Of a DNA stretch of 16,424 nt, positions 1-8,319 are shown in pieces. The DNA lies in contig JAUQZZ010000024.1 of NCBI GenBank assembly GCA_030586765.1, positions 1 to 16,424 of the forward strand, in the 5' to 3' direction. The notes beneath the pieces were generated by a model, which was not told the origin of the DNA, did not search any database, and worked only from the letters and a program-made list of their open reading frames with translations. The translations under genes were made by a program, and so were the position numbers. The number at the start of each line of letters is the position of its first letter. Within the stretch, counting starts at the first letter, position 1. The stretch is from Candidatus Brocadiales bacterium (GTDB taxonomy: Bacteria; Planctomycetota; Brocadiia; Brocadiales; Bathyanammoxibiaceae).

Positions 1-634
1 CCCCACCCCTAACCACACCATGACCTGCCAGAATTATCGGGCTCTTGGCATCGTTTATCAGACAGGCGGCCTCCTTCAGGGACTCCTCGTCAGGATTTGG
101 ATGGACCACCTTAGTAACTGGCAGAGGGGAACCCTCTACCTCTTCGCCTGCTATGTCCGAGGGCAGTTCCAGGTGACAGGCGCCGGGCTTTTCTGCCTGA
201 GCAATCTTAAAGGCCTTTCTAACCTGCTCAGGAATGCCCTCCGCCCTCTCCACCCGTGCATTCCACTTGGTGATGGGCTTAAAGTGGGCCACTACATCCA
301 CTATCTGCTTAAACTCCTTATACGTCCTCTTCAGGCTTGCCTGACCCGTGATGGCCACCACAGGGGCATGGTCCAGGGTAGCATCGGCTATCCCTGTGGT
401 TAGATTCGTGGCCCCAGGGCCCAAGGTGGCCAGACAAACCCCAGGCTTCCCCGTCAACCTACCCACCACACCAGCCATGTAGGCAGCACCCTGCTCGTGC
501 CTTGTCGTAACAAACTTTATGGAAGAAGATCTGAGAGAATTCAGTACATCCATAACCTCTTCCCCAGCTACGCCGAAGATATACTTCACCCCCTCATTCT
601 CTAGACACTTTACCATTAAGTCGGAAGCCTTCAT
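1..634 (-). CDS. Acetolactate synthase-like ThDP-dependent enzyme (3' part outside window)
   Basis: The N-terminal 211 codons of a thiamine-diphosphate enzyme of the acetolactate synthase/pyruvate oxidase superfamily. Residues 1-165 form the Pyr (TPP-binding N) domain: a start resembling LMVKCLENEGVKYIFGVAGE, the catalytic glutamate E47 in RHEQGAAYMA, the GPGATN turn and the HAPVVAITGQ strand. The central domain begins around residue 190 (SPIILAGHGVVRGG). The family condenses pyruvate, or uses it or another 2-oxo acid as acyl donor. Full proteins are about 550 residues, so the FAD/central and PP domains lie left of the window. ATG at 634-632 follows an AGGTGG Shine-Dalgarno-like stretch. The residues seen do not separate anabolic IlvB from catabolic AlsS or a relative such as a decarboxylase, and no small subunit is visible. 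Confidence 0.88.
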   Translation of the reverse strand, partial: MKASDLMVKCLENEGVKYIFGVAGEEVMDVLNSLRSSSIKFVTTRHEQGAAYMAGVVGRLTGKPGVCLATLGPGATNLTTGIADATLDHAPVVAITGQASLKRTYKEFKQIVDVVAHFKPITKWNARVERAEGIPEQVRKAFKIAQAEKPGACHLELPSDIAGEEVEGSPLPVTKVVHPNPDEESLKEAACLINDAKSPIILAGHGVVRGG

Positions 635-682
635 GGTCTTACCCACCTTTTAGCGGCTTTTAAGGAGAGATTTTCCTCATAT

Positions 683-711
683 AAAATACCCTTCCATGTG
701 TAGGAGGTCAA
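683..711 (-). promoter_or_regulatory. Candidate sigma-70 promoter for the acetolactate synthase-like gene
   Basis: On the minus strand, TTGACC (711-706) and TATTTT (688-683) are separated by exactly 17 bases. The predicted transcription start is about 40 bases ahead of the ATG at 634. This is a motif match only. It stands back-to-back with the promoter of the sensor kinase. Confidence 0.5.
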
Positions 712-725
712 GCAACAATTGCACC

Positions 726-754
726 TTGACTTGGCCAGAGGGAAAAAGCATAAT
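726..754 (+). promoter_or_regulatory. Candidate sigma-70 promoter for the sensor kinase/regulator operon
   Basis: TTGACT (726-731), a 17-base spacer and CATAAT (749-754) match a sigma-70-type promoter. Transcription would start near 761, giving a leader of about 45 bases before the ATG at 805. The -35 box faces the -35 box of the opposite promoter across 14 bases. Confidence 0.55.
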
Positions 755-804
755 GTATTTAGCCGCTTGGTGTTTTCTTCTAAGCTTGATAAAGATAAAA
801 GGTT

Positions 805-2286
805 ATGAAAAGGAAGGCCTTTCCTAAGGAAACCAAACCACTAACGGAAAAGACCCCGAAAAGCGTCAGGGTGAGGCTGATGTTAGCTATCCCTCTGGTC
901 TTTGCCCTTTTCACTATAGCCTCAGGCTGGCTCGCCCTGAACCTTAGTAAATACTTCTTCCTCTCTCCTGCACGGTTTTCTTACCGTGAAGGGGAGGCGA
1001 CCCTGTGGGTCCTCATGGCGATTCTGCTCATGACAGCCCTGGCCGCCTTTTCAGGGGCTATGCTGGCCCACTATATAAGCAAACCTCTCAAGAAGGTTAG
1101 TTCCAGGATAGAGACACTATTGTCTGGAAGGCTTCTCAAGGCCCCTGATGAGCTGGCCCTTCTGAGCACCGCCATGGACGAGGTCTTTACCTCTCTAGAC
1201 CGCTACATAAAGGAAGGTAAACTCATGGAGGCGCTCCCTGAGGGGGTAGTCACCCTGGACAGATACGGTATGGTTATCCATGTAAACAAGACAGCGCAGA
1301 GGGTACTGGGTGTAAGCTCCGAGGAGGCTGAGGGTAAACATATTGTTTACACCTTCGGGGATTCTCAAGGCAACAAGATATTCTTAAATCTGATAAACAA
1401 TGCCTTGCGGAAAGGCGATACCCAAGTCTTTGAGGATATGGAGGTCCCTAGCAAGAGAGGCACCCTGCGCCTAAGGGGAAGGATAAGTCCCAAGAGCGAG
1501 GCAGGCACCTTTTCGGGAGCAATCATTACCTTCCAAGACCCTTCAGAAGTAGAACAGATAAGGGGCTGGCTCAAACAGGCAGACCAGATGGCCGGATTGG
1601 GCACCATGGCTGCGGGCATTGCTCACGAGATTAGAAACCCTCTGGCCTCCATCCGTGGCCTAATGGAACTCCTTAGAGAAGATATTGTCGAGACAGACCC
1701 CAAAAGGAAGTACGTCGATACCGTCATTAATGAGGTTGACCGGGTGAATAAGCTCGTCCAAGAGGTATTAGATTTTGCTCAGGTGGAGACAACGGAACCC
1801 GAGGCCAGAGATATTAACGAGCTTATAGAACAGGCCCTCATCATCACGAAACACCGCTTGCCGGATAAAGCCATAGAGATTGTGGAAGACCTGGTTAAGA
1901 ACTTACCACCCGTATTTGTCCGTCCTGATAAAATCACCCAGGCCTTTGAGAACATCCTTGTAAACGCCTTTGAGGCCACACCTGAAGGTGGCAAGGTTGT
2001 TGTCACTAGCGGTTTAGAACCCTTTCCTTCCCGAACAAAAAATGAGAAATACAGAAACGTGCTGGTCCGCTTTAGCAACACAGGCTCCTTCATTGCACCT
2101 GAGAATATAGAAAAGATATTCCTACCCTTCTACACCACCAAGCCTGGGGGTACTGGCCTTGGGCTGCCTATATGCCACAGGATTATATCCTCCCTCGGTG
2201 GCGAAATAAGGGTAGAAAGTCACAGGGAAACAGGAACCACCTTTGAGATAGAACTGCCAACTGCAAGCTGGATTTTCAAAAAATGA
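805..2286 (+). CDS. Membrane sensor histidine kinase (HAMP-PAS-HisKA-HATPase)
   Basis: A 493-residue inner-membrane kinase that autophosphorylates and passes phosphate to the overlapping response regulator. Two membrane segments (about 23-49 and 66-92) flank a very short extracytoplasmic loop, so a large periplasmic sensor domain is absent. A HAMP-like linker (about 90-140) and a PAS domain (about 140-250, LPEGVVTLDRYGMVIHVN) follow. The HisKA box GIAHEIRNPLASIRG carries the phospho-acceptor H274. The HATPase has an N box (FENILVNAFEATPEGG) and a C-terminal TGLGLPI. The G1 box is unusual: NTGSFI replaces the canonical DxGxGI. The Shine-Dalgarno is weak. The catalytic core resembles NtrB/AtoS-type kinases. 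Pilus-type PilS kinases usually have about six membrane segments, so I do not call it pilS. Confidence 0.93.
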   Translation: MKRKAFPKETKPLTEKTPKSVRVRLMLAIPLVFALFTIASGWLALNLSKYFFLSPARFSYREGEATLWVLMAILLMTALAAFSGAMLAHYISKPLKKVSSRIETLLSGRLLKAPDELALLSTAMDEVFTSLDRYIKEGKLMEALPEGVVTLDRYGMVIHVNKTAQRVLGVSSEEAEGKHIVYTFGDSQGNKIFLNLINNALRKGDTQVFEDMEVPSKRGTLRLRGRISPKSEAGTFSGAIITFQDPSEVEQIRGWLKQADQMAGLGTMAAGIAHEIRNPLASIRGLMELLREDIVETDPKRKYVDTVINEVDRVNKLVQEVLDFAQVETTEPEARDINELIEQALIITKHRLPDKAIEIVEDLVKNLPPVFVRPDKITQAFENILVNAFEATPEGGKVVVTSGLEPFPSRTKNEKYRNVLVRFSNTGSFIAPENIEKIFLPFYTTKPGGTGLGLPICHRIISSLGGEIRVESHRETGTTFEIELPTASWIFKK

Positions 2287-3659
2287 TGGAGAAGATTCTT
2301 ATAATTGATGATGACGAGGGGATACAGTTCTTCCTGGGAGAACTCTTGCGCAAGAAGGGATACCAGACAGAGGTAGCTATCAGCGCAGAGACCGCCTTAT
2401 CAAAGGTGGAAAAAGATGCCTTCAGTCTTATCCTTCTGGACGTAAGGCTCCCTGGGATGAGTGGGGTGGATGCTATAAGGCGGCTCAGGGAACTGGAGCC
2501 CCAGGCCCCTATCATCATCATGACAGCCTATGGCACTAAAGAAACCGCCCTTCAGGCCATACAGCAAGGCGCCTACGACTTCTTTACAAAGCCTATAAAG
2601 GTGGATGAACTCCTCTGTGTCCTCAGGAGGGCCTTAGAAAAGAGACAGCTCCAGTTAGAGATAGCAGCCCTGGAAGAAAGGCTCAAAAAGAGGTACGAAT
2701 TTGAGAACATCATAGGCTCAAGCGGCCCCATGCAAGAGGTTTTTGCCATGGTTAGGAAGGTGGCAGTCACCGACTCCTCGGTGATTATCTATGGGGAAAG
2801 TGGAACAGGAAAGGAACTTATTGCCCAGGCCATCCATGCCAATAGCCCCAGGGGCAATAAACCCTTCGTAAAGCTGAACTGTGTAGCCATACCAGAAGGG
2901 CTCCTAGAGAGCGAACTCTTTGGTCACGAGAAAGGGGCCTTCACCGGGGCAGTAACCCAAAAGATAGGAAAATTCGAGCTGGCCAATGAAGGGACTATCT
3001 TCCTGGATGAGATTGGGGACATGACCCTAGCCACCCAGTCGAAAATCCTCCGTGTGCTCCAGGAAAGAGAATTTGAAAGGGTGGGGGGTACAAAGACCAT
3101 TAAAGTAGATGTGAGGATAATTGCCGCCACCAACAAGGACTTGAAAAAAGCGGTGGAAGATAAGCAATTCAGAGAGGACCTCTATTTCAGACTCAATGTT
3201 GTACCCATACAGCTCCCACCCCTCAGGGAAAGGAAGGAGGATATACCGCCCCTAGTGGAACATTTTCTCAAAGAGGCAAGCCTTAAGGTAAAAAAAGAGA
3301 TAAAAAGTATATCCAAGGATGCCCTGGAGGTGCTCACGGAGTATAACTGGCCTGGAAATGTGAGGGAGTTAGAGAACTGTATTGAGCGGGCAGCCGTAAT
3401 AACAGAGGGAGAGTTCATCGCCAAGGAATCCCTCCCCCTATACCTAACTGGCCCTGAGGAGGCAAGACCTATATCCCAAGAGGCTGGTATCTCTCTAGAT
3501 GAATCCCTGGCTGCTATGGAGAAGAAACTTATCCTGGAGGCCCTTTCCCAGGCTGGAGGCATCCAGGTAAAGGCCGCCAGACTCCTGGGTATTACAGAAA
3601 GAAGCCTATGGCATAGGATAAAGAAATTTGATATAAAGATTCCTGGTCACTCAGGTTAA
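2283..3659 (+). CDS. Sigma-54-dependent response regulator (NtrC/AtoC family)
   Basis: A 458-residue enhancer-binding protein that opens sigma-54 promoters when phosphorylated. The receiver domain (about 1-120) has acidic residues D9-D11, phospho-acceptor D53 (LLDVRLPG), T81 and K103. The AAA+ domain (about 140-375) has Walker A GESGTGKE (171-178), the sigma-54-contacting GAFTGA loop (218-223), Walker B D242-E243 (FLDEIGDM), and the arginine-rich REDLYFRLNVVP and NWPGNVREL segments. A Fis-type helix-turn-helix closes the protein (about 425-452, AARLLGITERSLWHRIKKF). All key residues are intact. The ATG at 2283 overlaps the kinase stop as ATGA, and a second ATG follows at 2286, so translation is coupled and the two are surely partners. 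The targets are unknown. The neighbouring pilus operon is a candidate. Confidence 0.95.
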   Translation: MMEKILIIDDDEGIQFFLGELLRKKGYQTEVAISAETALSKVEKDAFSLILLDVRLPGMSGVDAIRRLRELEPQAPIIIMTAYGTKETALQAIQQGAYDFFTKPIKVDELLCVLRRALEKRQLQLEIAALEERLKKRYEFENIIGSSGPMQEVFAMVRKVAVTDSSVIIYGESGTGKELIAQAIHANSPRGNKPFVKLNCVAIPEGLLESELFGHEKGAFTGAVTQKIGKFELANEGTIFLDEIGDMTLATQSKILRVLQEREFERVGGTKTIKVDVRIIAATNKDLKKAVEDKQFREDLYFRLNVVPIQLPPLRERKEDIPPLVEHFLKEASLKVKKEIKSISKDALEVLTEYNWPGNVRELENCIERAAVITEGEFIAKESLPLYLTGPEEARPISQEAGISLDESLAAMEKKLILEALSQAGGIQVKAARLLGITERSLWHRIKKFDIKIPGHSG

Positions 3660-3677
3660 ACTTACATGCGCTTCTCC

Positions 3678-3707
3678 TTGAAGGGAAGGGCAATTTTAGG
3701 TTACAAT
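3678..3707 (+). promoter_or_regulatory. Candidate promoter ahead of the pilus assembly operon
   Basis: TTGAAG (3678-3683), an 18-base spacer and TACAAT (3702-3707) form a fair sigma-70-like match in the 146-base gap between the regulator and the pilB-like gene. No GG-N10-GC sigma-54 motif was seen in the gap. The gap makes separate transcription of the pilus genes possible but not certain. Confidence 0.35.
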
Positions 3708-3805
3708 ATATTGGTATTAGCCCTTTGAGAAAGTCATCCCGCTAGGATAGATAGGGTTATGCCCTTTTTAGAGGTTCTCGTGTGAGATTTTTGAGGTAAA
3801 AAAGC

Positions 3806-5533
3806 TTGGTAGAAAAGAAGACATCTGCCACTGTAAAGAAACGCCTGGGGGACATGCTGATAAGCGCCGGCCACATAACCGAAGAACAGCTAGACCTGGC
3901 CCTCAGAGAACAGCAGAGGACGGGCGCACTTTTGGGGGAAATCCTTTGTAATCTAGGCCTTGTAACCCACGAGGTTGTTTCCTCCGCCCTGGCAGAGTCG
4001 GCCGGCGTGGAATACGTCCAACTCAAGGAGTGCCGCTTCTCAGCCGAGCTAATGAAGGCTGTACCCGAGGCCTTCGCACGCAGGCACAGATTGGTCCCCA
4101 TCGCCTTAGAAAACGGTGTCTTGAAGGTAGCTATGGCCAACATCTTCGATATCACTACGGTAGACGATCTAGAACGCCTCACCAAGTACTACGTTGAGAT
4201 AAAGGCTGCCACAGAGGACGACATTATGGCAGCAATAGACCGCTGCTACGGCACCAAGGAAGGGGAAGCCCAGGAGATAGTAGTTGAGCAAGAAGGCAAA
4301 CCAATTGAGGATATCATAGAGGAAAGCATTAAACAGGCAGAGAAGCAGGCGGACACAGGGGAGGCTACCGAGATTGCCATGGTCGCCCCGGTGATAAAAC
4401 TGGTAGACCTCCTTCTTACATACGCTGTTAAACAGGAGGCCACTGACCTCCACATAGAACCTGAGGAAAATCTGATAAGAACCCGCTACAGGATAGACGG
4501 TATCCTCCACCAGGGCCCCTCCTTGCCAAAAAAATTGCTATCCCCCCTTACAGTAAGGGTTAAGATTATGTCTGGTATGAATATCTCGGAGAACAGGTTG
4601 CCACAGGATGGAAGGATAAAATTTACCACAGACAATAAGGTTATAGACATGAGGGTATCCAGCTATCCCACCACCTTTGGCGAAACCATGGCCCTCAGGT
4701 TACTAGACAAAGATAAACTGGTAAGGGGGCTGGAAAGTCTGGGCTTCAACCTCTCAAATCTAGAAATCTTTAAGCAGGTAGTGGCAAAGCACAACGGCAT
4801 CATTCTGGCCACAGGGCCGACAGGGTCCGGCAAGACAACCACCCTTTACTCCACATTATCCTATCTAAATAATCTGGAGAGAAAGATAATAACCGTAGAG
4901 GACCCTGTAGAGTATGAGCTTCCCATAATTCGCCAATCTCAGATAAACCCTAAGGCTGGTCTCACCTTTGCTGTGGGGTTGAGGTCTATACTGCGGCAAG
5001 ACCCAGACGTGATATTTGTGGGAGAGATACGTGACAGTGAGACTGCAGAGATGGCGGTAAGGGCCGCCTTAACGGGTCATTTGGTCTTCAGTACCCTCCA
5101 CACCAACGACGCTGTGGGGGCTGTGCCAAGGCTCATAGATATGGGGGTAGAGCCCTTCCTGGTGGCCTCTTCCGTGGCGGCCGTTATAGCCCAGAGGCTG
5201 GCCAGAAAGGTCTGCTCACAGTGCAAGGAAGAAGTGCCCGCTAATCCTGCCTTGCTAGCGCAACTTAGCCCTGAAGAAAAGGCCCGTATTACGAAGTTCT
5301 TTATGGGCAAGGGTTGCTCCAATTGCAGGCATACGGGCTATAAGGGCAGGATTGGTATCTTCGAGCTCCTTAACATTACCCCCGAACTAAGCGAACTCAT
5401 AATGAGGCGGGCAAATATCAATGTCCTGAAGAGCCAGGCCCTCAAGCTAGGATTCAGGACCCTTAGAGACGATGCTTTAGAAAAGGTAACCCAGGGTATT
5501 ACCACCTTGGAAGAGATCCTTAAAGCAGTATAA
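3806..5533 (+). CDS. pilB: Type IV pilus assembly/type II secretion ATPase (PilB/GspE family)
   Basis: A 575-residue hexameric motor ATPase that drives pilin polymerisation at the inner membrane. The N-terminal MshEN-type domain (about 8-155) is followed by an acidic linker (about 150-190) and the GspE ATPase domain. That domain carries Walker A GPTGSGKTTT (337-346), the Asp box TVEDPVEYELP, Walker B DPDVIFVGEIRD and the His box GHLVFSTLHTNDAVGAVPRL. A zinc tetracysteine (C470, C473, C504, C507) marks the PilB/GspE extension motor and is lacking in PilT retraction motors. The start is TTG at 3806, supported by GAGGT eight bases upstream. The only nearby ATG (3855) would cut into the conserved N-terminal domain. 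The length is normal. The PilMN and PilO proteins downstream favour type IV pili over a GspL/M secretion system, but the two are hard to separate without the pilin and secretin. Confidence 0.93.
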   Translation: MVEKKTSATVKKRLGDMLISAGHITEEQLDLALREQQRTGALLGEILCNLGLVTHEVVSSALAESAGVEYVQLKECRFSAELMKAVPEAFARRHRLVPIALENGVLKVAMANIFDITTVDDLERLTKYYVEIKAATEDDIMAAIDRCYGTKEGEAQEIVVEQEGKPIEDIIEESIKQAEKQADTGEATEIAMVAPVIKLVDLLLTYAVKQEATDLHIEPEENLIRTRYRIDGILHQGPSLPKKLLSPLTVRVKIMSGMNISENRLPQDGRIKFTTDNKVIDMRVSSYPTTFGETMALRLLDKDKLVRGLESLGFNLSNLEIFKQVVAKHNGIILATGPTGSGKTTTLYSTLSYLNNLERKIITVEDPVEYELPIIRQSQINPKAGLTFAVGLRSILRQDPDVIFVGEIRDSETAEMAVRAALTGHLVFSTLHTNDAVGAVPRLIDMGVEPFLVASSVAAVIAQRLARKVCSQCKEEVPANPALLAQLSPEEKARITKFFMGKGCSNCRHTGYKGRIGIFELLNITPELSELIMRRANINVLKSQALKLGFRTLRDDALEKVTQGITTLEEILKAV

Positions 5534-5544
5534 GGTCTTAAGCC

Positions 5545-6771
5545 ATGCCACAATATAACTATACTGCTATAGACGACTACGGCAAGACGGTAAAGGGTGT
5601 GCTACTGGCAGAGGATGAAGGGGAACTGGCCACAAGCCTTTCTCAGATGGGCTACTATCTTGTATCAGCCTCTGAACTAAAGGCCAAGGCTAAGAAGGAA
5701 AAGAAGCCCTCCAAGCCTGTTTTCGTCACAGGCAAGGTTAAGACCAGAGAGATAGTAACCTTTACCCACCATCTCTCCACTGTCCTGAGGTCTGGTATCC
5801 CCCTCCTTCAAGGCCTTGAGGACCTGGTGGAGCAGACGGAAGACGCTAAATTCAAGAAGATTATTCGGGAGATAGCCACCGATGTTCAGGGAGGAAACAG
5901 GCTCTCCGATGCCCTAGCCAGACACCCTAAGGCCTTCTCCGATCTCTATGTGAACATCTTAAAGGCTGGAGAGGCTACCGGGCAGATAGAAAAGGTGCTT
6001 AGTGAACTGGGGCGCTTCTTGGAGTGGCAGGAAGAACTCAGAGGAAATGTCATGCAGGTATCAGTATATCCCGCTGTTGTTTTCTCTGCCATTGTCCTGC
6101 TGGTGGGATACCTCTTTGCCTTTGTCTTCCCAAAGTTCATAAAGATACTCTCCTCTCTAAATGTAGAACTTCCCCTTCCCACCAAAATAGTTATAGCGAT
6201 AAGCAGCTTTATGGCCTCCTACTGGTATATCATCCTAGTGGCGATAATAGGGATAATAATTGCCGTCAATGTAGTAGGTAGATTTCCCCGAGGAAGATAT
6301 GCCATAGACAAATTCAAGATGTCCATCCCCATCTTTGGGGAACTCATCCGAAGGATTGCCCTTTCACGTTTCTCCCATTTCATGGCCATCCTCTACACTG
6401 CTGGGGTAGACATAATCCAGTCCCTTACAATAGTAGAGAAGGTGGTAGGAAACGAGGTCATCGCTAGGGCAATCCGTAAGGCCAGGGACGAGGTAAGGGC
6501 AGGCCGTCGCCTCTCTGAACCCCTCAGGGCAAGTAAGGAGTTTCCTCCCATGGTGGTTAGGATGGTGGAGATAGGCGAGGTCAGCGGCGAGATGGACAAA
6601 ACCCTCCAGAATGTCAGCGATTTCTACGATAGAGAGATACCCATGACAGTAAAGAGGGCTTTTGCCGCCTTTGAGCCTGTCATGATTATATTCCTGGCAG
6701 GAATGGTCTTGTTAGTAGCCGTCTCCATGTATCTCCCCCTCTATAGCTCCATCTCCAAGCTAGGAAGATAG
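5545..6771 (+). CDS. pilC: Type IV pilus inner-membrane platform protein (PilC/GspF family)
   Basis: A 408-residue polytopic platform protein that couples the PilB motor to pilin assembly. It starts with the typical YNYTAIDDYGKTVKGVL strand. Two T2SSF domains follow (about 70-190 and 270-400), each with the conserved pattern T/SRF-x-x-x-L-x-x-L-x-x-G-(I/V)-x-(L/I). Three hydrophobic segments lie near 165-190, 215-240 and 375-400. The full family length is present. The ATG at 5545 lies 11 bases after the PilB stop, with AAGG nine bases upstream, so the gene is co-transcribed with pilB. Confidence 0.93.
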   Translation: MPQYNYTAIDDYGKTVKGVLLAEDEGELATSLSQMGYYLVSASELKAKAKKEKKPSKPVFVTGKVKTREIVTFTHHLSTVLRSGIPLLQGLEDLVEQTEDAKFKKIIREIATDVQGGNRLSDALARHPKAFSDLYVNILKAGEATGQIEKVLSELGRFLEWQEELRGNVMQVSVYPAVVFSAIVLLVGYLFAFVFPKFIKILSSLNVELPLPTKIVIAISSFMASYWYIILVAIIGIIIAVNVVGRFPRGRYAIDKFKMSIPIFGELIRRIALSRFSHFMAILYTAGVDIIQSLTIVEKVVGNEVIARAIRKARDEVRAGRRLSEPLRASKEFPPMVVRMVEIGEVSGEMDKTLQNVSDFYDREIPMTVKRAFAAFEPVMIIFLAGMVLLVAVSMYLPLYSSISKLGR

Positions 6772-6795
6772 TAAAAGGTTCTTCGCAAAGGAATC

Positions 6796-8319
6796 GTGGC
6801 CAGAAACGAAGCCATCATAGGACTGGAAGTCACCCAGGAGAAGATGAAACTGGTGGAGATGGTAACATCTCCTACTGGATTAGAGGTCACTAACTTTGCC
6901 CTGGTGAACCTCCCCCCTGGGGGTATCAATCTATGGGGGCCAAGGCTGCGAGAGACCTTGAAGGCCCTGGGCTTTAAGGCAAGAAAATTTAATGCCTTGG
7001 TAGCCTACCCTTCTATGGAATCCTTAGAGCTTGCCCTACCTCCCATGTCTAAGGGAGACATGAAGACGGCTATGGCTAGAGAGGCCAGGAAGGACCTGAA
7101 ATTCCCTGAGGAGGAAGTGGTCTCGGACTACGAGATTGTGGGAGAGTCGGAAGAGAAGGGGGTGCGCAGGACAGAGGTCCTCCTGGGAAGGGCGAATTCT
7201 AAAGACATAGAAGAATTCCTCCGGATGTCCAAAGAATCAGGCTTACGCTTTAACACCTTCACTGTCGTGCCTGCAGCACTCCTTAATTTAATAAGAATGA
7301 GGGGCAGCACCAAGGAAGAAACCCTGGCCGTGGTCCACGTGGGGACAAGCGAAGGTACCGTAATAATGCTCCATCAGGGCACCATACGGTTCCCGAGGAG
7401 GTTCCCTCTAAAAGTAGGTGGTGAATCAGCCGATATGACAGTCCGCCTGGTGGCACAGGTGAAACAGTCCCTCCTATATGTAAAGCAAAGGGCCAGGGGG
7501 CTTGAAGCCGATAAAATAATCCTTCTGGGGGAGCTCAGAGATACGGAAACCCTGCTAGCGGCCATAGAGGCAGAAACTGGCATCAAGACAGAGGTATATA
7601 TCCCCGTGGGCCTCGATATTTCCTCCTTGGGTGGGAGGGTAAAGGAATTTAGGGAAAGGCTTTCAGAATTAACCCTGGCCCTGGGGCTGGCCTGGAATGG
7701 ACCGGAACGCTCCAGACTAAATCTTCTTTCCAAGGAGATAGCGGAACTTAGAAAGGTCTTCCTGGCAAAGATAGGCGTGGTCTCAGTAGCCTTTATAATG
7801 TTCATGCTCCTGGGAGTAAAATACTCTCTGTTATGGAACGAAGTCAAGCCATACAAAGGGGCCCTCCAGCGTCTAAATAACGAACTCAACCTCCTGAGAC
7901 CCCAAACCCAGGATATAACCCAGGCCGAGGAGGAGAGGAATCTACAGAAACTCCGCCAGGCCTTTCTGGAAAAGATAAAGGGTCCCGAGATCCCCTGGCA
8001 TGAGGTGCTTAGAACCCTTAGCCTCTGCGTCCCCGAAGAGATGCACCTCCTCTCCCTCAAGGTGAAAGAGGCTGAGGAGGGCTGGACCTTGAGTATTCAG
8101 GGTGAGGTCATAGGCAAAGATGCAGCCCTGGTGCAGAAGAGATTTAGTGAGTTCTTCTCCCTTTTCTTAACATGCCCCTCTGCTGCAGAAGGGAAGGTGG
8201 AGGCCCTGGCTATAAATCCCCTGGGAGGGGCTAGATATGTGGAAGGGAGTAAGTTAGAATTTAAGGTGAGCCTGTGCGTGAGGTGCAAGGAGGTTACAGG
8301 TGCCGCTACTAAAGGATAG
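6796..8319 (+). CDS. PilM-PilN fusion protein of the type IV pilus inner-membrane complex
   Basis: A 507-residue protein that joins two normally separate pilus proteins. Residues 1-300 follow the PilM actin-like fold (IIGLEVTQEKMKLVEM; a shared strand region AVVHVGTSEGTVIM; KQSLLY; KIILLGEL). Residues 304-507 follow PilN: a short cytoplasmic RLNLLSKEIAELRK whose LNLL (308-311) matches the PilN peptide that docks on PilM, a membrane segment at about 326-346, a coiled coil at about 350-390, and a periplasmic PilN domain (HEVLRTLSLCVPEEMHLLSLKVKEAEEGWTL in pieces). The chain is open without a stop or frameshift. Canonical nucleotide-binding residues of the PilM half are replaced. GTG start at 6796, with AAAGGA just upstream. 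The downstream pilO-like gene overlaps it by 20 bases, so translation is coupled. Confidence 0.85.
   Translation: MARNEAIIGLEVTQEKMKLVEMVTSPTGLEVTNFALVNLPPGGINLWGPRLRETLKALGFKARKFNALVAYPSMESLELALPPMSKGDMKTAMAREARKDLKFPEEEVVSDYEIVGESEEKGVRRTEVLLGRANSKDIEEFLRMSKESGLRFNTFTVVPAALLNLIRMRGSTKEETLAVVHVGTSEGTVIMLHQGTIRFPRRFPLKVGGESADMTVRLVAQVKQSLLYVKQRARGLEADKIILLGELRDTETLLAAIEAETGIKTEVYIPVGLDISSLGGRVKEFRERLSELTLALGLAWNGPERSRLNLLSKEIAELRKVFLAKIGVVSVAFIMFMLLGVKYSLLWNEVKPYKGALQRLNNELNLLRPQTQDITQAEEERNLQKLRQAFLEKIKGPEIPWHEVLRTLSLCVPEEMHLLSLKVKEAEEGWTLSIQGEVIGKDAALVQKRFSEFFSLFLTCPSAAEGKVEALAINPLGGARYVEGSKLEFKVSLCVRCKEVTGAATKG

Noticed and set aside
20..403. 127-codon plus-strand frame at the left edge
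   Set aside because: Antisense to the acetolactate synthase-like gene, which carries the catalytic glutamate and GPGATN motif.
3660..3805. Sigma-54 promoter ahead of the pilus operon
   Set aside because: Looked for GG-N10-GC, expected because an NtrC-type regulator lies just upstream. TGGTATTAGCCCTTTG at about 3711 lacks the GC at the required spacing.
7374..8060. 228-codon open frame on the minus strand opposite the pilMN gene
   Set aside because: It has serine/arginine-rich low-complexity composition, no ribosome-binding site, and lies wholly inside a well-supported gene: an antisense shadow.
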